DNA of 64,000 bases from Fluviispira multicolorata (lineage in GTDB: Bacteria > Bdellovibrionota_B > Oligoflexia > Silvanigrellales > Silvanigrellaceae), in the NCBI RefSeq assembly GCF_009208585.1, contig NZ_WFLN01000011.1:18817-82816 (forward strand), given 5' to 3'. A program made the translations under genes and the position numbers. Below, one piece after another: positions 62,645 to 64,000 of the stretch. The notes beneath the pieces are model-generated. The model saw only the letters and a list, made by a program, of their open reading frames with translations, was not told the origin of the DNA and made no database searches. Within the stretch, counting starts at the first letter, position 1. The number at the start of each line of letters is the position of its first letter.

Positions 62645-63562
62645 ATGTTTTCAAAAAAAATACCATACGCTCTTGGAGCTGATTCTGACAATGCATCTCC
62701 TTCCTTTGATCTGTGGTATCAAGAACGCCACAATGATGAAATCTCTTTTGGCCTTCATGTTAAAAAAACATTGCATTCCGTTCAAAGTCCTTTCCAACGA
62801 GTGGATGTATTTGAATCTACCGGTTTTGGAAGAGTTCTTACTTTGGATGGACTTATGATGTGTTCAGATCGTGATGAATTTGTTTATCATGAAATGATTT
62901 CCCATGTTCCCCTTCTTGTACACCGTAAACCTCGTCGCGTGCTCGTAATTGGTGGTGGCGATGGTGGAACTCTGCGAGAGGTATTGAGACACGATTGTGT
63001 TGAAGAAGCTGTGCTCTGTGAAATTGATAGTGAGGTTGTAGATGCGGCTAGGCAATATTTTCCTGCCTTAGCTGTAGGGCTTAATCACCCGAGAGCAAAA
63101 ATTCATATAGGTGATGGTGTTGAATTTGTAAAAAACAGCCCTAAAGGTGAATTTGATGTTGTGATTGTTGATTCTACAGATCCGATTGGGCCTGGAGTTG
63201 GGCTTTTTTCGGGTGAGTTTTACAATCAGGTCAAAAGAATTTTAGCTCCTGGTGGAATTGTTATGGCACAATGTGAATCTCCTTGGGAAAATAAATTTGA
63301 TCTTGCTAAAGTCTATGGAAATCTAAAAGAGGCCTTTACATCGGTCTACTCCATGGTCGGAACCATACCTTCATATCCATACGGGTACTGGTCATGGGGC
63401 TTTGCCAGTGATGTGCAACACCCATTTGAGAAAATAGATCTTGAGCGCGCTAAGGCCATCGAAAAAACTACGAAATACTACAACATAGATATTCATAGAG
63501 GAGCATTTGCGCTTCCTAACTTTTTACGTCAAAAGTTAGCTCATGTTGTCGAGAATGCGTAA
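62645..63562 (+). CDS. speE: Spermidine synthase SpeE
   Basis: A 305-residue aminopropyltransferase that transfers the propylamine group of decarboxylated SAM to putrescine. The family signatures are WYQERHNDEISFGL, LDGLMMCSDRDEFVYHEMIS, the SAM motif VLVIGGGDGGTLREVLRH, VVIVDSTDPIGPG (catalytic Asp region) and the C-terminal SYPYGYWSWGFAS. The N-terminal ~20 residues precede the first strand. AAAGGA precedes the ATG. No speD is adjacent. It is divergent from coaBC. Confidence 0.95.
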   Translation: MFSKKIPYALGADSDNASPSFDLWYQERHNDEISFGLHVKKTLHSVQSPFQRVDVFESTGFGRVLTLDGLMMCSDRDEFVYHEMISHVPLLVHRKPRRVLVIGGGDGGTLREVLRHDCVEEAVLCEIDSEVVDAARQYFPALAVGLNHPRAKIHIGDGVEFVKNSPKGEFDVVIVDSTDPIGPGVGLFSGEFYNQVKRILAPGGIVMAQCESPWENKFDLAKVYGNLKEAFTSVYSMVGTIPSYPYGYWSWGFASDVQHPFEKIDLERAKAIEKTTKYYNIDIHRGAFALPNFLRQKLAHVVENA

Positions 63563-63669
63563 GTTATCCTTTGTTCTCGGCATAACTTTTGTTGTGCTGC
63601 TTTCTTATCTTGGAAAAAAAGCTCAAGTTTTAGTGGGCCATTTTTTGGGATTTGAATTATCAGTAAACT

Positions 63670-63710
63670 AAACCTTTTTATAATAGGTTTTATTGCTTTT
63701 ATTTTTTTAT
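63670..63710 (+). terminator. Possible terminator after speE
   Basis: AAACCT (63670-63675) and AGGTTT (63685-63690) form a short stem followed by TATTGCTTTTATTTTTTTAT. The stem is only six pairs, so it is a moderate candidate. Confidence 0.4.
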
Positions 63711-63734
63711 TTAATAAAAAAAGATGGAAGTTGC

Positions 63735-63763
63735 TTGACAGTCCTAGCTTCGACATGTAGAAA
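63735..63763 (+). promoter_or_regulatory. Promoter of initiator tRNA
   Basis: TTGACA at 63735-63740, a 17-base spacer and TAGAAA at 63758-63763 put a start about 15 bases before the tRNA 5' end. Confidence 0.5.
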
Positions 63764-63784
63764 CCCATTCACCGCTGATGATGA

Positions 63785-63860
63785 CGCGGGGTGGAGAAGT
63801 TGGTATCTCGTCGGGCTCATAACCCGAAGGCCGCAGGTTCAAGTCCTGTCCCCGCCACCA
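63785..63860 (+). tRNA. Initiator tRNA-fMet (anticodon CAT)
   Basis: A 76-base cloverleaf with encoded CCA and anticodon loop CTCATAA. Two initiator hallmarks are visible: the first acceptor pair is a C-C mismatch, and the anticodon stem carries three G-C pairs (CGGG/CCCG). The D-arm GAGAAGTTGGTATCTC is normal. Confidence 0.96.
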
Positions 63861-64000
63861 ATCATCGGTAAAAAAGTTATTTGACAAGAGAAGAGAGCAG
63901 AAACAGAGTGCGGGTCCTTAGAGGCTTTGAGTCAATCGGCGTAAGTTGAGAGATAAAGAGGCTTCGGGGCTCGAGATAAAAGACGAGCCGTCAAGAGAAA
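63861..64000. other. Non-coding end of window, possible RNA leader
   Basis: No coding frame with a start is visible. A TTGACA at 63881-63886 has no matching -10. GGCTCG...CGAGCC near 63967-63986 could form a hairpin. The G/A-rich, structured text after an initiator tRNA could be a leader of an RNA operon continuing outside the window, but this is a guess. Confidence 0.25.

Noticed and set aside
63541..63768. Minus-strand frame after speE
   Set aside because: No ribosome binding site, no family resemblance, and it overlaps the speE 3' end, a possible terminator and the tRNA promoter.
1..64000. CRISPR array, prophage or insertion sequence
   Set aside because: No regularly spaced direct repeats, transposase or phage structural genes were seen by reading; a repeat-finder run would settle short elements.

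Overview
This is an AT-rich, gene-dense stretch of a Gram-negative, flagellated bacterial chromosome. It encodes outer-membrane assembly factors (BamB-like, LptA/B/C), several lipoproteins, flagellar regulators and flagellin, queuosine genes, CsrA and a stand-alone RlmK. The low GC, the many secreted proteases and hydrolases and the general gene content fit the Bdellovibrionota/Oligoflexia side (Silvanigrella-like). That placement is an inference, not a database result. No transposase, phage or CRISPR array is visible.

Layout. 1-2846: end of a flagellar/chemotaxis operon (3' part of flhG, then fliA, cheY, a PilZ-like protein and a DUF2802-like membrane protein). 2848-4384: orphan periplasmic sugar-binding-type protein and a dead GNAT acetyltransferase remnant. 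4436-8408: methylcitrate cycle split over two divergent units, prpC (minus) behind a cobalamin-riboswitch-like leader and prpD-prpB (plus) from their own promoter. 8394-19561: secreted GH31 glucosidase with a starch-binding tail, a frameshifted pseudogene, PepF, a CheX-type response regulator, RlmK, a matrixin and an L,D-transpeptidase. 19668-22459: three-gene unit of unknown role ending in an amidohydrolase, then two identical tRNA-Val genes. 22907-29409: divergent MurA homologue, CsrA, a YfgM-like/BamB-like/YbeY/CNNM unit, and an extremely acidic small protein. 29579-32902: dnaX, SRP RNA, M24 peptidase, tRNA-Ser and a partial tRNA-like copy. 33106-36851: rplU-rpmA, then obgE-rsfS-rlmH-comF. 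37214-41682: rlpA, lptB-lptA-lptC and pabA-pabB. 41802-50019: AMP nucleosidase, a lipoprotein subtilisin with a separate prodomain-like gene, an O-methyltransferase, a secreted propeller protein, GIY-YIG and papain-like proteins. 50030-55653: queE, an unusual double queD, flagellin, and a very large helical-repeat protein with a HEPN-like tail. 55729-64000: aldehyde dehydrogenase, an MsbA-like exporter, a TPR lipoprotein, plsC, coaBC, speE and initiator tRNA-Met.

The points most worth following are: a B12-type riboswitch apparently controlling the B12-independent route of propionate breakdown; a MurA homologue lacking the catalytic lysine; a subtilase and its presumed prodomain on separate genes; a giant solenoid protein with an RNxxxH tail directly upstream of flagellin; and a double QueD whose motifs are divided between its two halves.
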